NCBI RefSeq assembly: GCF_020177265.1
Contig: NZ_JAIVMC010000003.1
Coordinates: 124,001 to 188,000, forward strand
Reading direction: 5' to 3'
DNA from: Pseudooceanicola marinus
Lineage (GTDB): Bacteria; Pseudomonadota; Alphaproteobacteria; Rhodobacterales; Rhodobacteraceae
Length of the DNA: 64,000 bases
Numbering within the stretch: the first letter of the stretch is position 1; each line of letters begins with the position of its first letter. Shown here in pieces: positions 16,123-24,895 of the stretch. The translations under genes and the position numbers were made by a program. Under the pieces are notes generated by a model that did not search any database, had not been told where the DNA came from, and saw nothing but the letters and a program-made list of their open reading frames with translations.

Positions 16123-17576
16123 TTCGCGGTCTCCATGAGGGTAGGGGTGCTGTCGACCCATTCGTCGCCCTGCAGTTCGGGCACGTTGTAGGCCTGCAGC
16201 CCCTGATAATGGGTTTCGACATCGGCGCTGAACATCTCGGCCACGATGCCGCGCATCAGCCGGTCGGCGCCGGCCGAGATCGCGGGGATGTCGCCCGACA
16301 GCTTGCCGTGGCTCAGCATGGCCGCGTCGTTGAAGCAGTGGATGCGCGCCAGCATCGGGCAGCTGCCCGGCTCCTTCTCGAGGAACTCGTAGGCGTCGCC
16401 GAGGTAGGGCGCATCGGTCATGAAGGGAATGGGCTTGCCCATCGAGGCGTCATAGACGCCGTCCTTCCAGGTCTTGATGTAGGGGGCGAAGGCGCTGAAC
16501 TCATTCCGGCCGGTGAAATCGTTGCGGAAGCCGGTGGCGGCGATGACGAAATCACTCTCGAAATCGGCATAGGGGGTCTTCACCACGATGTGGTCGCCGG
16601 CCTCCTGCACGTCCTCGACCGGGCAGCCGAGGAAAGTGCGGGCGTTCGGGTGTTCCGTGACCCGCAGGGTGGAGCTGCGCGGCGGCGGCACCTGCTGGCT
16701 GTTGACGTAGTCGTTGAACCGGTACTTCCAGGCGTCGGGCAGGTAGCGCATGCCATGCACGACGCCCTGGCTGCCGATGCCGGTCATCTTGTTGACCCGC
16801 GGCATCTCCTTGCGCCGGATCAGCATGTCGAGCTGGGCCGCGCCCGCCTCCAGCGCGGTGGCGGCATTGTCCATGGCCGAGGCGCCGGCGCCGATCACGA
16901 TGACCCGCTTGTCCTTCAACGCGGCAAAGTCGATGTCATCGGCGCTGTGGGCCCAGAACCGGCGATCCACGTCGGACAGGAAGCCGGGCACGGCGCCGCC
17001 GCCCAGGCCCGAGCGGCCGGTGGCGAGCACCAGGTGGCGGCAGTATTCGGTGCGCGTGCCCGCGGCGTCGGTCAGGGTCACGGCGATCAGGTTCCCGCCC
17101 GCGTCCTGCACGTCACTGACGCGGGTTTCATTGATCACCGGCAGGTCCAGCACGTCGCGGTACCAGCGCAGGTAGTCCATCCACATGCCCTTCGGGATCT
17201 TGCCGAGCGCGTCGAAGGCGTCTTCGCCCCACTGCGCCTCGTACCAAGCGCGGAAGGTCAGGGCGGGCAGGCCCAGGCAGGGCCCCGCCAGCGTCTTGGG
17301 CGAGCGCAGGGTCTTCATCCGGGCAAAGGTGTCCCAGGGGCCTTCGAGGCCCTTCGGCGCGGCATCGTAGAGCACGATGTTGTCCACGCCCGACAGCTTC
17401 AGCCGGGCGGCGCCCGCCAGCCCGCACATGCCCGCGCCCACGAAGATCACGTCGCGCACGCGCTGGCCGTCATGGTCCTGCGCCGGCACCCAGGACTTCG
17501 AGGGCAGTTCCAGCAGGGTAAGATCCTTGGCAAGTCGGGCTTCGAGGGCCGAAAGGCCGCTGCGGGTGTCAGTCAT
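16119..17576 (-). CDS. NAD(P)/FAD-dependent oxidoreductase, flavin-containing monooxygenase-like
   Basis: A 485-residue two-dinucleotide-domain flavoprotein. The FAD site is VGAGMCGLAGAA (about residues 46-57); the NADPH site is VIVIGAGASAMDNAATAL (~215-232); VIAATGFRNDF (~340) is the ATG motif common to class B/N-hydroxylating monooxygenases. The canonical FMO fingerprint FxGxxxHxxxY/F is not evident, so the exact class is open. Likely activity: NADPH-dependent oxygenation of a N, S or carbonyl group of the transported substrate. The gene starts within the last codons of the LysR gene (8-base overlap) and overlaps the hydrolase gene by 4 bases. Confidence 0.85.
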   Translation of the reverse strand: MTDTRSGLSALEARLAKDLTLLELPSKSWVPAQDHDGQRVRDVIFVGAGMCGLAGAARLKLSGVDNIVLYDAAPKGLEGPWDTFARMKTLRSPKTLAGPCLGLPALTFRAWYEAQWGEDAFDALGKIPKGMWMDYLRWYRDVLDLPVINETRVSDVQDAGGNLIAVTLTDAAGTRTEYCRHLVLATGRSGLGGGAVPGFLSDVDRRFWAHSADDIDFAALKDKRVIVIGAGASAMDNAATALEAGAAQLDMLIRRKEMPRVNKMTGIGSQGVVHGMRYLPDAWKYRFNDYVNSQQVPPPRSSTLRVTEHPNARTFLGCPVEDVQEAGDHIVVKTPYADFESDFVIAATGFRNDFTGRNEFSAFAPYIKTWKDGVYDASMGKPIPFMTDAPYLGDAYEFLEKEPGSCPMLARIHCFNDAAMLSHGKLSGDIPAISAGADRLMRGIVAEMFSADVETHYQGLQAYNVPELQGDEWVDSTPTLMETAK

Positions 17577-18519
17577 GGTCAGTCTCTGATTTGGGAGAGG
17601 GCGTGCCGTCGATGCGGCGGACCTGGGGGATCAGGTCGAACAGGGCCGCTTCGCACAGGTCGAAGAAGTCCTGCGTCGCCCGGGCGGTGTTGCCCCCGGC
17701 GGCGACGAAGAAGCCGAAGGTGAAATCCACCTGTTCGACCAGCGGGCGCAGGATGACCCCGCTGGGGCAGGTGCCGTAGGCGGTCACCGGCTCGACGATG
17801 GCGGTGGCGCCGGTCAGCCGCGCAAACTGCAGCGCGGAGACCGAGGAATTGGCCCGCATGGCCCGGGCCGGGTGCACGTTCGCGGTTTCCAGCGCCTGAC
17901 GGATGCGGCCCTGCAGGCGGGTCTGGTCCAGCATGGTCACCACGGTGTCGGTGGCGACCTGTGCCAGGGACACCGGCTGGCCTTCGGGAAATTCGGCGGC
18001 GCGGCTTTCGGGCAGGGCGGCGACCAGGGGCGCGGCATAGACACGTTCGGCGGTGATGCCCGGCACGTCCAGCGGCAGGGAGGCAAAGCCGATCCGGGCG
18101 TTGCCGCTCAGCAGGTCCTGGGCGACCGCATTGGGCGCGGCCTGCATCAGGCGCACCTCCGTCGGGCGGTCGCTTTCCGGCCAGCGGGCCAGCGCGTGAG
18201 GCACCAATCCGGTGCCAAGCGCATAGGTGGCCGAGATCGCCAGCGGCTGTTCCGTGCCCGCGGCCCGCGCCAGGGTGCGGGCGCGCAGATCCTCGAAGAG
18301 CGACAGCAGGCGGCGCGCCTCTTCCTCGAAGGCCACACCCTCGGCGGTCAGCTGGATCCGGCGGCCGGCCCGTTCGACCAGCGGAAACCCGAGGCTCTCT
18401 TCGAGGTCCTTCAGGCAGCGGGTGACCGAGGGTTGCGAGCGACCGAGCATGTCGGCCGCCAGGGTGACGGAGCCGGTTTCGGCGACTTTGAGGAAGGTGG
18501 CGAGGTCTTTGCGGTTCAT
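17569..18519 (-). CDS. LysR family transcriptional regulator leading the catabolic operon
   Basis: A 316-residue LTTR. Residues 1-60 form the winged HTH (MNRKDLATFLKVAETGSVTL start; LGRSQPSVTRCLKDLEE recognition region); the remainder is the periplasmic-binding-like co-inducer domain (about 92-300). Its stop overlaps the monooxygenase-like gene by 8 bases, so the regulator is co-transcribed as first gene of the operon; that is unusual, because LTTRs are more often divergent. A candidate LTTR box lies 35-55 bases upstream. Likely role: inducer-dependent activation and autoregulation of the operon. Confidence 0.93.
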   Translation of the reverse strand: MNRKDLATFLKVAETGSVTLAADMLGRSQPSVTRCLKDLEESLGFPLVERAGRRIQLTAEGVAFEEEARRLLSLFEDLRARTLARAAGTEQPLAISATYALGTGLVPHALARWPESDRPTEVRLMQAAPNAVAQDLLSGNARIGFASLPLDVPGITAERVYAAPLVAALPESRAAEFPEGQPVSLAQVATDTVVTMLDQTRLQGRIRQALETANVHPARAMRANSSVSALQFARLTGATAIVEPVTAYGTCPSGVILRPLVEQVDFTFGFFVAAGGNTARATQDFFDLCEAALFDLIPQVRRIDGTPSPKSETDHD

Positions 18520-18528
18520 GAGTCGAAG

Positions 18529-18572
18529 ATTCGTGAATTAATCGGGTCAATCAATTCAAAAATGACATGAAT
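18529..18572. promoter_or_regulatory. candidate LysR boxes upstream of the operon
   Basis: Two dyads lie just upstream of the LysR start: ATTCGTGAAT (18529-18538) and ATTC-N11-GAAT (18554-18557 and 18569-18572), the second having the T-N11-A layout typical of LTTR sites. The shared ATTC/GAAT arms suggest one regulator binds both. Confidence 0.4.
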
Positions 18573-18740
18573 CAAGTGCCGGCCCCTGATTCCGCAGAAA
18601 ATGCCGTCTTAGGATGCTGATATGGGCATCATGAAGGTCGCATTATTCACGTATTGGGGGTCTGTCGCCGGCCTGATTCCCGAGAGGGTAGCGTCGTCTT
18701 CGCTGGCTTCGGTCCCGGTCCCACCCCGGCAAAAGACAAC

Positions 18741-18763
18741 GCGCGCCCCCGGAGGAGGCGCGC
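18741..18763 (-). terminator. rho-independent terminator after the CMD/AhpD gene pair
   Basis: GCGCGCC (18741-18747) pairs with GGCGCGC (18757-18763). Read on the minus strand the stem is followed by GTTGTCTTTTG, a T-rich tail. It lies 41 bases beyond the stop at 18804 and separates the AhpD-like genes from the LysR-led operon. Confidence 0.7.
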
Positions 18764-18803
18764 GGTTCGTCGGTGTCAGTGGGCCATTGGCCCGAGGGGG
18801 CGC

Positions 18804-19367
18804 TCAGTCCGAATGGCCCAGAGGGTGCATCAGCCGGTTCGCCCAGCCGAAGATCGCGATGGAATGGATCAGGTCCTGGATCTCCGCATCCTCCATGCCC
18901 TGCGCGCGCAGCGCCTCGACATGGCTCTGGTCCGCCGTCGGCGGCGTGGCGGTCAGGGCCTCGGCGAAATCCATGATCGCCGCGTCGCGCGGGTTCAGCG
19001 CATCGCGGCGCCCGGCAAAAAGGGCCGAGGTCGTGGCAGTGCCGGTCAGCCGGGCGTGCTGGCGGGCATGCACGTTGGCGCAGTACTTGCAGCCATTGAT
19101 CAGCGAGGCACCAAGCGCCCCCAGCTCGCGGTCGGCGCGGTTCAGCCCACCCTCGGCATACATGATGGCGTTGAACAGCACGGTGCGGGCCACATAGCTG
19201 TCCGGGTCATGGGCCAGGGTGCGCACATAGGGCGACACCTTCTTCGCCGAGGGCGTGACTTTCATCGCCTCCAGCTGCCGGGGCGTGGCGTCCTCGATCT
19301 CCACCGGGGGCAGATGCGGCGTCCATGTCAGGGGCTTCAGGGTGACCTGGGGGATGGTATCGGTCAT
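18804..19367 (-). CDS. AhpD/CMD-family peroxidase-related protein (Avi_7169-like)
   Basis: A 187-residue carboxymuconolactone decarboxylase-fold protein with the AhpD active-site motif: Glu81, Cys93-Lys-Tyr-Cys96 and His100 in RELGALG...NGCKYCANVH. In AhpD this Cys pair supports disulfide-based peroxide reduction or proton relay. It resembles the alkylhydroperoxidase domain protein family Avi_7169 that occurs beside the Avi_7170-type CMD family in peptide/nickel-ABC contexts; that pairing is recalled, not searched. Its start overlaps the partner gene's stop by 4 bases. Likely role: peroxide defence or a redox step accompanying the nearby flavin oxygenase. Confidence 0.8.
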   Translation of the reverse strand: MTDTIPQVTLKPLTWTPHLPPVEIEDATPRQLEAMKVTPSAKKVSPYVRTLAHDPDSYVARTVLFNAIMYAEGGLNRADRELGALGASLINGCKYCANVHARQHARLTGTATTSALFAGRRDALNPRDAAIMDFAEALTATPPTADQSHVEALRAQGMEDAEIQDLIHSIAIFGWANRLMHPLGHSD

Positions 19368-19846
19368 GCGCGGGTTTCCTTCAGCAGGCCGAGGCCGTGG
19401 ACGACGCGGATCTGGTAGCAGGCGAAGGCCAGCAGTTCCGACAGGGCGATGATCTGCGGCACGCTGAACCCCGCCTCCTGCAGGGCGCTCAGATGCTCGG
19501 GCCCGGCCTTGGCCGGGGTTGCGGCGATCAGGTCGGCGTGGCGCGCCAGGGCCGCCAGGGCGGGATCCTCGGGCATCTCGCCATCCGCCAGCGCGGCCAG
19601 GGCCGGATCGGCGGGGCGGGGGTAGCCGTCGGTCAGGCGATCATGGCCGGCCCAGGCGACGACGCGGCGGGCAAGCGCCCTGCGCAGCTCGGGCGACAGG
19701 TCCAGCGTCTCTTCGGGGTGCAGCACCGCGGCGCGGCAAGCCTCGGCGCCGGAAACGAACTCGGGGCGCAGGGCCCGCAGGGCGTGCAGGGGAGAGCCGG
19801 GCGCGATGCCGAGGGCCTGGTCGATTGCGTCGGGAACAGCGGTCAT
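19364..19846 (-). CDS. CMD-domain protein lacking the CxxC pair (Avi_7170-like)
   Basis: A 160-residue protein. It resembles the CMD fold in its helical C-terminal half (HLSALQEAGFSVPQIIALSE then LLAFACYQIRVVHGLGLL) but only single Cys residues are seen, not the AhpD CxxC. It is therefore probably a non-peroxidatic partner of the CxxC protein encoded immediately downstream (4-base overlap). Adjacent occurrence of one CxxC and one Cys-poor CMD gene recalls the Avi_7170/Avi_7169 family pair. It is divergent from a LysR gene with 104 bases between, suggesting control by that regulator. Confidence 0.7.
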   Translation of the reverse strand: MTAVPDAIDQALGIAPGSPLHALRALRPEFVSGAEACRAAVLHPEETLDLSPELRRALARRVVAWAGHDRLTDGYPRPADPALAALADGEMPEDPALAALARHADLIAATPAKAGPEHLSALQEAGFSVPQIIALSELLAFACYQIRVVHGLGLLKETRA

Positions 19847-19890
19847 GAGGGGTCTTTCTGCATGGCTCGATCCATGGGAGCGTGTTAACT

Positions 19891-19926
19891 ATGCTGAAAA
19901 CGCATGGTGCGCCTCGCATCATATGC
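19891..19926. promoter_or_regulatory. cluster of ATGC/GCAT half-sites, candidate LysR operator
   Basis: Within the divergent promoter region: ATGC (19891-19894) N7 GCAT (19902-19905) N10 GCAT (19916-19919) N3 ATGC (19923-19926). Paired dyads between a LysR gene and its divergent neighbour are the usual LTTR activation plus recognition site layout. Confidence 0.4.
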
Positions 19927-19950
19927 AAATCAGATCATTCGGGGGTGAGT

Positions 19951-20847
19951 ATGTCAAACGGAAATAGTGGCGCCCTTGGTATGCGCGAGCTGGAGGTCTT
20001 CGCCTCGGTGATGGCCACCGGATCGATGACCGGGGCGGCGCGCAAGCTGGGGATCGGCCAACCGGCGGTGACGCGGATGATCCGTGACCTGGAGCAGCTG
20101 ATCGGATTTGCGCTATTCCAGCGCAACGGGCCACGGATCACCCCCACCGAAAAGGGGCTGGCCTTCTTCGAGGAGGCGCGCCGGTTGCTGGACTCCTACG
20201 ACGCGGTGGTGCAGCGGGCGGCCGGGCTGCGCGAGGGGCGGGTGCAATCCCTGTCGCTGGTGGCGACGCCGGCGATGGCCGCCGGATTGGTCCCTGACGT
20301 GTTGGCCCGGATGGGTGATCTGCTGCCCGCGACGCTCAACCTGCAGACCATGGATGCCGAGCATGTGGCGCGGGCGCTGCATTCCGGGGCGGCCGCCTAT
20401 GGCTTCAGCGCCCTGCCACTGGCCCATGCGGATGTCGACTGTCTGGCCTCGGCCCGTTCCAGCCTGGTTGCGGTCCTGCCCGAAGGGGTGACCGAGGGTC
20501 CGATCCCCCTCGACATCTTCGCGCAGCAGCGGTTGCTGACGGTCGGCAACAACTACCGCATTCGCCATGCCATCGACGCGGCGCTGGAGGCGGCCGGGGT
20601 CACACCGGCGGCGGTGTTGAACACCAACAGTTCCCTGAACGCGGTCCAGGCCGCGGTGGCGGGGCTGGGCATCGCCCTGGTGGACTGCGTGACCGCCCGC
20701 GGCATTGCCGTCCAGGGCGCGCGCGTCGTTCCGTTGCAAACGGAGATCCCCTACGAATGGGGCCTTTTCCGACGCGGCGGCGGCGGTGTCCCCGAGATCG
20801 AGGCGCCGCTGGTCGAGGCCTTCGAGGCGGTCTCGAAAACCCGCTAG
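19951..20847 (+). CDS. LysR family transcriptional regulator, divergent from the CMD genes
   Basis: A 298-residue LTTR with HTH at about residues 10-70 (MRELEVFASVMATGSMTGAA; GIGQPAVTRMIRDLE). The effector domain ends GLFRRGGGGVPEIEAP. Start 19951 follows GGGGGTGAG; the longer frame from 19882 would run through the operator. It is about as similar in layout to the LysR at 17569-18519 as family members usually are, so the two may split control of the region: this one for the AhpD-like pair, the other for the transport operon. The effector is unknown. Confidence 0.92.
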   Translation: MSNGNSGALGMRELEVFASVMATGSMTGAARKLGIGQPAVTRMIRDLEQLIGFALFQRNGPRITPTEKGLAFFEEARRLLDSYDAVVQRAAGLREGRVQSLSLVATPAMAAGLVPDVLARMGDLLPATLNLQTMDAEHVARALHSGAAAYGFSALPLAHADVDCLASARSSLVAVLPEGVTEGPIPLDIFAQQRLLTVGNNYRIRHAIDAALEAAGVTPAAVLNTNSSLNAVQAAVAGLGIALVDCVTARGIAVQGARVVPLQTEIPYEWGLFRRGGGGVPEIEAPLVEAFEAVSKTR

Positions 20848-20863
20848 GGCGGTGCTGCGGCGC

Positions 20864-22762
20864 CTAGCTTTCCGATGGTTTCCCAGTCTGGTCCTCCGCC
20901 TGCGCCTCTTCAGCGCCGGGCTGACGGGCGCATTCCCGGAAGATCCGCGCCTGGCAGGTGCGGCAGATTTCGGGATCGAGGTCGGGGATGATTTCCGCGA
21001 TGGCATCGCGTTTTGACAGGTGCACGCGGCTGCGCCCCAGGGTCTTCACCACGTGGAAGCGGGCCAGCTTGTTCAGCGCCCGGAGGCTGCCGATCTTGAG
21101 GTGCAGCGACCCGCCTGCCTCTTCGCGCTTGCGGGCTTCCTCGACCAGCAACTGCGCGGCAGGCAGGTCCATCTCGCTGCTGGAGGGGGTCATGAACAGG
21201 ATGTGCTTCTGCGACGGTCTTTCGGTGCGGAAACGATGGAAGTCGCGCCGGGTCGCCTCGACCGTCCCGAAGTAGAGCGGCCCGTGCATGGCGGTGATCA
21301 TCAGCTGCGGGCATTCCTGCAGATCGAACAGCCGGGCGCTGCGCATGTGGCGGCTCGGGGCCGTGGGGTCGGGCGCGACCACGGCGATGACCGGCTGGGC
21401 GATGCGCGCGAGGAACAGCAGCAGCGACAGGATCACGCCGGTGTAGATCGCGAATTCCAGGCTGATGAAGACCGTGCTGAAGAAGGTCGCGCCGGCGATC
21501 ACCGTCTCGACCGCGGAGGACTGCCAGATGTGGCGAATCTCGCGGAAGTCGACCAGGCGCCAGGCCACCAGCAGGATGACCCCGGCCAGCCCGGCGATCG
21601 GCACGTAGGAAAAGAGCGGCGCGATCAGCAGCAGGATCGCCACCAGCAGCAACGCGGAGAAGATCGCCGCCAGCGGCGTGCGCGCGCCGCTGTCATAGTT
21701 GACCGCAGAGCGGGTGAAGGAGGCGGAAACGGGATAGGCCTGGAAGAAGCTGCCGACGAGGTTGGCGGCGCCCTGGCCGATGAACTCGCGATTGCCATCC
21801 AGCATCTGGCCCGACTTGCCCGCCATGGCCCGCGCGATGGAGACCGCCTCCAGCAGGCCGACGAAGGCGACGGCGAAGGAGCCCGACACGATGTCGCGCA
21901 GCAGGCCCGGCGACAGGTCCGGCATCTTCGGCACCGGCAGGACGGAGGAGATGGAGCCCACGGTGTCCAGCTGGGCCCCCTCGTGGCTGAGCCAGCGGCC
22001 GAGCAGGGTCGCGGCCAGCAGGGCCACCAGGTAGTGCGGCAGGCGTCTGTCGATCCGCTTCACCAGCAGGCCGACGACGATGGCCGTCACGCTGAGGGCG
22101 ACGGCGGCCAGGTCGGCCTGGGGCAGGCCAAGGGTCAGGCCCCGGACGAAGGCCAGGGGGTCCTCGGGGCGCGGCAGGTCGAGGTTCAGCACGTGGCGCA
22201 GCTGGCTGGTGGCGATCAGCAGGGCCGCCCCGGTGACGAATCCGGTCATCACGGAATGGGATACGAAGTCGACCAGCGTGCCCATGCGCAGCAGGCCCAG
22301 CAGAAGCTGGAAGAGCCCCACCAGGAAGGCCATGGAAATCGCGGCGGCGATGAACTCGGGCGAGCCGGGGACGAAACCGCCGGCCAGCGCGCCGAAGACC
22401 AGCGCCGATAGCGCCGTGGTCGCGCCGGTCACCGCGTGCCAGCTGGACCCGAACAGCGCCGCGATGATCGTCGGAACGATCGAGGCGTAGAAGCCGTATT
22501 CGGGCGGCAGCCCCGCGATGGCGGCAAAGGCGATGCCCTGGGGCAGCACCAGAGAGGCCCCCGTCAGCCCCGACAGCAGGTCGGCCCGCAGAGTCTGGGC
22601 ATTGACCAGACGAACCCAGTCGGGGCGGGAGAACAGCTCCTTGCGGGTCTGGCGCAGGGCCCTGCGGACCTGGGCCCCGGGTGTCAGGGTCTCCTCGCCC
22701 AGTTCCGCCCGCTGCCGCGACTCGATTTCCGATCCGGTGGCGTGCCAGTGTTCCATCTGCAA
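20864..22762 (-). CDS. SulP family inorganic anion transporter with STAS domain
   Basis: A 632-residue membrane transporter. The N-terminal motif ADLLSGLTGASLVLPQGIAF with PPEYGFYASIVP is the SulP/SLC26 signature; about 10-12 transmembrane segments run to residue ~455. A STAS domain follows (about 495-605; CPQLMITAMHGPLYFGTVEA). The C-terminal tail holds CRTCQARIFREC, a small Cys cluster not typical of SulP proteins and possibly metal- or redox-sensing. Substrates in the family include sulfate, bicarbonate and dicarboxylates. The gene is convergent with the LysR gene (16-base gap) and divergent from yaeQ. Confidence 0.93.
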   Translation of the reverse strand: MQMEHWHATGSEIESRQRAELGEETLTPGAQVRRALRQTRKELFSRPDWVRLVNAQTLRADLLSGLTGASLVLPQGIAFAAIAGLPPEYGFYASIVPTIIAALFGSSWHAVTGATTALSALVFGALAGGFVPGSPEFIAAAISMAFLVGLFQLLLGLLRMGTLVDFVSHSVMTGFVTGAALLIATSQLRHVLNLDLPRPEDPLAFVRGLTLGLPQADLAAVALSVTAIVVGLLVKRIDRRLPHYLVALLAATLLGRWLSHEGAQLDTVGSISSVLPVPKMPDLSPGLLRDIVSGSFAVAFVGLLEAVSIARAMAGKSGQMLDGNREFIGQGAANLVGSFFQAYPVSASFTRSAVNYDSGARTPLAAIFSALLLVAILLLIAPLFSYVPIAGLAGVILLVAWRLVDFREIRHIWQSSAVETVIAGATFFSTVFISLEFAIYTGVILSLLLFLARIAQPVIAVVAPDPTAPSRHMRSARLFDLQECPQLMITAMHGPLYFGTVEATRRDFHRFRTERPSQKHILFMTPSSSEMDLPAAQLLVEEARKREEAGGSLHLKIGSLRALNKLARFHVVKTLGRSRVHLSKRDAIAEIIPDLDPEICRTCQARIFRECARQPGAEEAQAEDQTGKPSES

Positions 22763-23029
22763 GGTCCTGTCGACGTAGGGCCGCCGGTCGGACCGGCGGA
22801 GATGTGGGGCGCAATGCCAGAGACCCCGGCCGGGATGGTCGGGGGTATGGGGGAGGTTCTAGCGGTCCAGCCCGTCTCGGCAAGGTGATCTGCGGTTACA
22901 TATTTGGGGATGGGCGCCCCGGATCGGCGGCGCCGTGGCGCGGCCCATCGGCGCCAGTGGTCCCATAAGGCTTTCCAACGGGGGCTGGGCGGGGTAAGCA
23001 GCCCGGTCCTTGGAAGGGGTGGAAAGATC

Positions 23030-23575
23030 ATGGCGCAGAACGCCACCATATACAAAGTCGAGCTGTCGGTCTCCGACATGGATCGCCACTACTATGAAAC
23101 GCACAAGCTGACCGTGGCCAAGCATCCCTCGGAGACGGATGAGCGGTTGATGGTGCGCCTGCTTGCCTTCGCCCTGAATGCCCACGAGCAGCTGGAACTA
23201 ACCAGGGGGCTGTCGACGGATGACGAACCCGACATCTGGCAGAAAAGCCTCAGCGGCGAGATCGATCTCTGGGTCACGCTCGGGCAGCCCAGCGAGAAAA
23301 TCATCCGTCAGTCCTGCAACAAGGCCGCGCAGGTCCTCGTCTATGCCTATGGCGGTCGCACCGCCGAGGCTTGGTGGGACAAGGTCGGAAGCGGGACGAC
23401 CCGTTTCGACAATCTGCAGGTGATCCGTTTCGCGGAGCCGGAGACCGCCGCCCTGGCCGGGCTGGCAAGCCGCGCCATGAAGCTTCAGGTCAATATCCAG
23501 GACGGCGAGGTGATGGTCAGCGCCGATGACAGCATGGTCTATCTCACGCCAGTGACCTGGAAAGGCGCGGCCTAG
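23030..23575 (+). CDS. yaeQ: YaeQ family protein
   Basis: A 181-residue protein matching YaeQ throughout: ATIYKVELSVSDMDRHYYET at the start, HPSETDERLMVRLLAFAL, DEPDIWQKSLSGEIDLWV and GQPSEKIIRQSCNKAAQV. YaeQ has a PD-(D/E)xK-like fold by structure; E. coli YaeQ suppresses loss of RfaH, but its biochemical role is unknown. Start 23030 is the conserved MA-NATIYK opening, with GGAAAG upstream. The 267 bases before it form a divergent promoter region with the SulP gene in which I recognise no other element. Confidence 0.95.
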   Translation: MAQNATIYKVELSVSDMDRHYYETHKLTVAKHPSETDERLMVRLLAFALNAHEQLELTRGLSTDDEPDIWQKSLSGEIDLWVTLGQPSEKIIRQSCNKAAQVLVYAYGGRTAEAWWDKVGSGTTRFDNLQVIRFAEPETAALAGLASRAMKLQVNIQDGEVMVSADDSMVYLTPVTWKGAA

Positions 23576-23585
23576 TCTGCGCGCG

Positions 23586-24023
23586 TCAGTCGGCCAGGTC
23601 AGACAGGTTGGCGTCAAGCAGGGGCTGCTGTTCGGACAGCGGGAGGGCCTCTTCTAGGATGTCGCAGAGAACCTCGAAGACCGCCGCGGCCTGTCCGTCC
23701 GAGGTGGTCTGCCAGATGCGTTCCGACCCGGCCATGGCCACATCCAGCAGGTCGCCTCGCGCGGCTTCCAGATCTTCATCCGGCAGGTCCAGCGCGATCC
23801 GGATCCCTTTGTCGCCTTGTACCGGGAGCGTCTCGTCGTTCCGGTAACGCTCGAAGTTGGCGAAGAATTCCTGCTGCACCCCGGTCGACAGGGCGCGCTT
23901 CACGATCTCCAGGATGGGTTGCAGCACGGCCCTTGTCGGTTCGCTGGCCTGCACGGCATCCAGTGCCTCCAGCATCGCGGTTTGCCCACCAAGGCTCTTC
24001 GGGACGGTCAGTTCGAGTCTCAC
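23586..24023 (-). CDS. hypothetical acidic helical protein
   Basis: About 145 residues with a GTG start at 24023, giving MRLELTVPKSLGGQTAMLEA. It is acidic and mostly helical (EPTRAVLQPILEIVKRALS; AAVFEVLCDILEEALPLSEQ), without signal peptide or membrane helix. I do not recognise the family. The listed open frame extends to 24290, but that extension is Arg/Pro-rich and typical of non-coding GC-rich DNA. A GGAAAGG stretch lies about 12 bases before the GTG. It is convergent with yaeQ (10-base gap). The start is uncertain; ATG at MLEALD is an alternative. Confidence 0.55.
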   Translation of the reverse strand: MRLELTVPKSLGGQTAMLEALDAVQASEPTRAVLQPILEIVKRALSTGVQQEFFANFERYRNDETLPVQGDKGIRIALDLPDEDLEAARGDLLDVAMAGSERIWQTTSDGQAAAVFEVLCDILEEALPLSEQQPLLDANLSDLAD

Positions 24024-24225
24024 TCCGCAGCAGGCCTTTCCAGTAAAGTTCACACCTAAGCAGCTATAGTGTCGGACGGAAATGGCAAGCCGTCTCTGCG
24101 GGAAAGGACCTCGAAGGAAGGGGGCTGCGCGAAGGGGGCCGCCTCGCGGATGCGGGCGAGAGCTGCGGCGCCTCGTTGCGAGCCTCACCAAAGCGAAAGC
24201 CCAGCCAGGGGTCTGGACCGGGCCC

Positions 24226-24765
24226 CTACCGCTGAAGGAGAACGTTGCGCGTGCCGCCGGCGCTGTTGGCCATGTACCCGGTGGCGGCATCCTTGCCGTA
24301 GAACAACAAGGCCCCCCAACTGCGACGCGTGCCGCTGCCGAACTGCCAGAAATAGCGCGTGGGCGTGGTGCAGGCGGTCAGGACCTGCACGTCGCGTTCT
24401 GTCAGCCCTGAAGGTGTCATCGCCTCTGTCGAGACATCGACGGGCGCCTCGCCAGCGCCGGTGACAAGGTGCAGGGCAACGCTGGGGCCGCCGCCGCCCT
24501 CCATGTAGAGCTGTCCGCCCGCATCGGCGCGCAAGGTCACGCCCATGACGTTGGTGCCCAGGGTCAGGCCGGTGCCGGTTGCGCTCATCGACCAGGAGCC
24601 TGCCAGCAGCTGGGCCAGGCCGGCCTCCATGTCATCGGCCGAGATCGCGGGGCCATCCTGACAGACCGACAGGGCCAAAGACTGCTGGGCTGCGGCTGCG
24701 CGGGGCAGGGCGCCGCAGGCAAGGCCGAGCGCCAGCAGGGCGGCGGGAAGCATGAGGGTTTTCAT
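24226..24765 (-). CDS. secreted hypothetical protein
   Basis: A 179-residue protein with a clear signal peptide (MKTLMLPAALLALGLACGAL, cleavage near AAAQQ) and a strong AGGAGAGG ribosome site. The mature part contains two Cys (VCQDGP and LTACTTP) that may form a disulfide, and ends YFWQFGSGTRRSWGALLFYG. No known domain is recognised. It is divergent (130 bases) from the Tat-exported protein of the LemA operon, so a shared promoter region and related envelope function are possible. The ~200 bases beyond its stop hold no feature I can identify. Confidence 0.7.
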   Translation of the reverse strand: MKTLMLPAALLALGLACGALPRAAAAQQSLALSVCQDGPAISADDMEAGLAQLLAGSWSMSATGTGLTLGTNVMGVTLRADAGGQLYMEGGGGPSVALHLVTGAGEAPVDVSTEAMTPSGLTERDVQVLTACTTPTRYFWQFGSGTRRSWGALLFYGKDAATGYMANSAGGTRNVLLQR

Positions 24766-24895
24766 CGGGACCTCTCCTTGATGGGAACGGGTCCGGTCTA
24801 TGCGTGGGGTCCGGGCGCGCGCCTCTCTCATATGGGTGAGGCGCGGCGGCGGGAACGGGGGCAGACCGAGGGCAGATGTACCAACGGAGGGTCCC

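Noticed and set aside
16209-17723. 504-codon plus-strand frame opposite the FMO-like gene
   Set aside because: No domain motif; antisense shadow.
20113-22411. Long frames opposite the second LysR and the SulP gene
   Set aside because: Gln/His/Arg-rich shadows of conserved genes.
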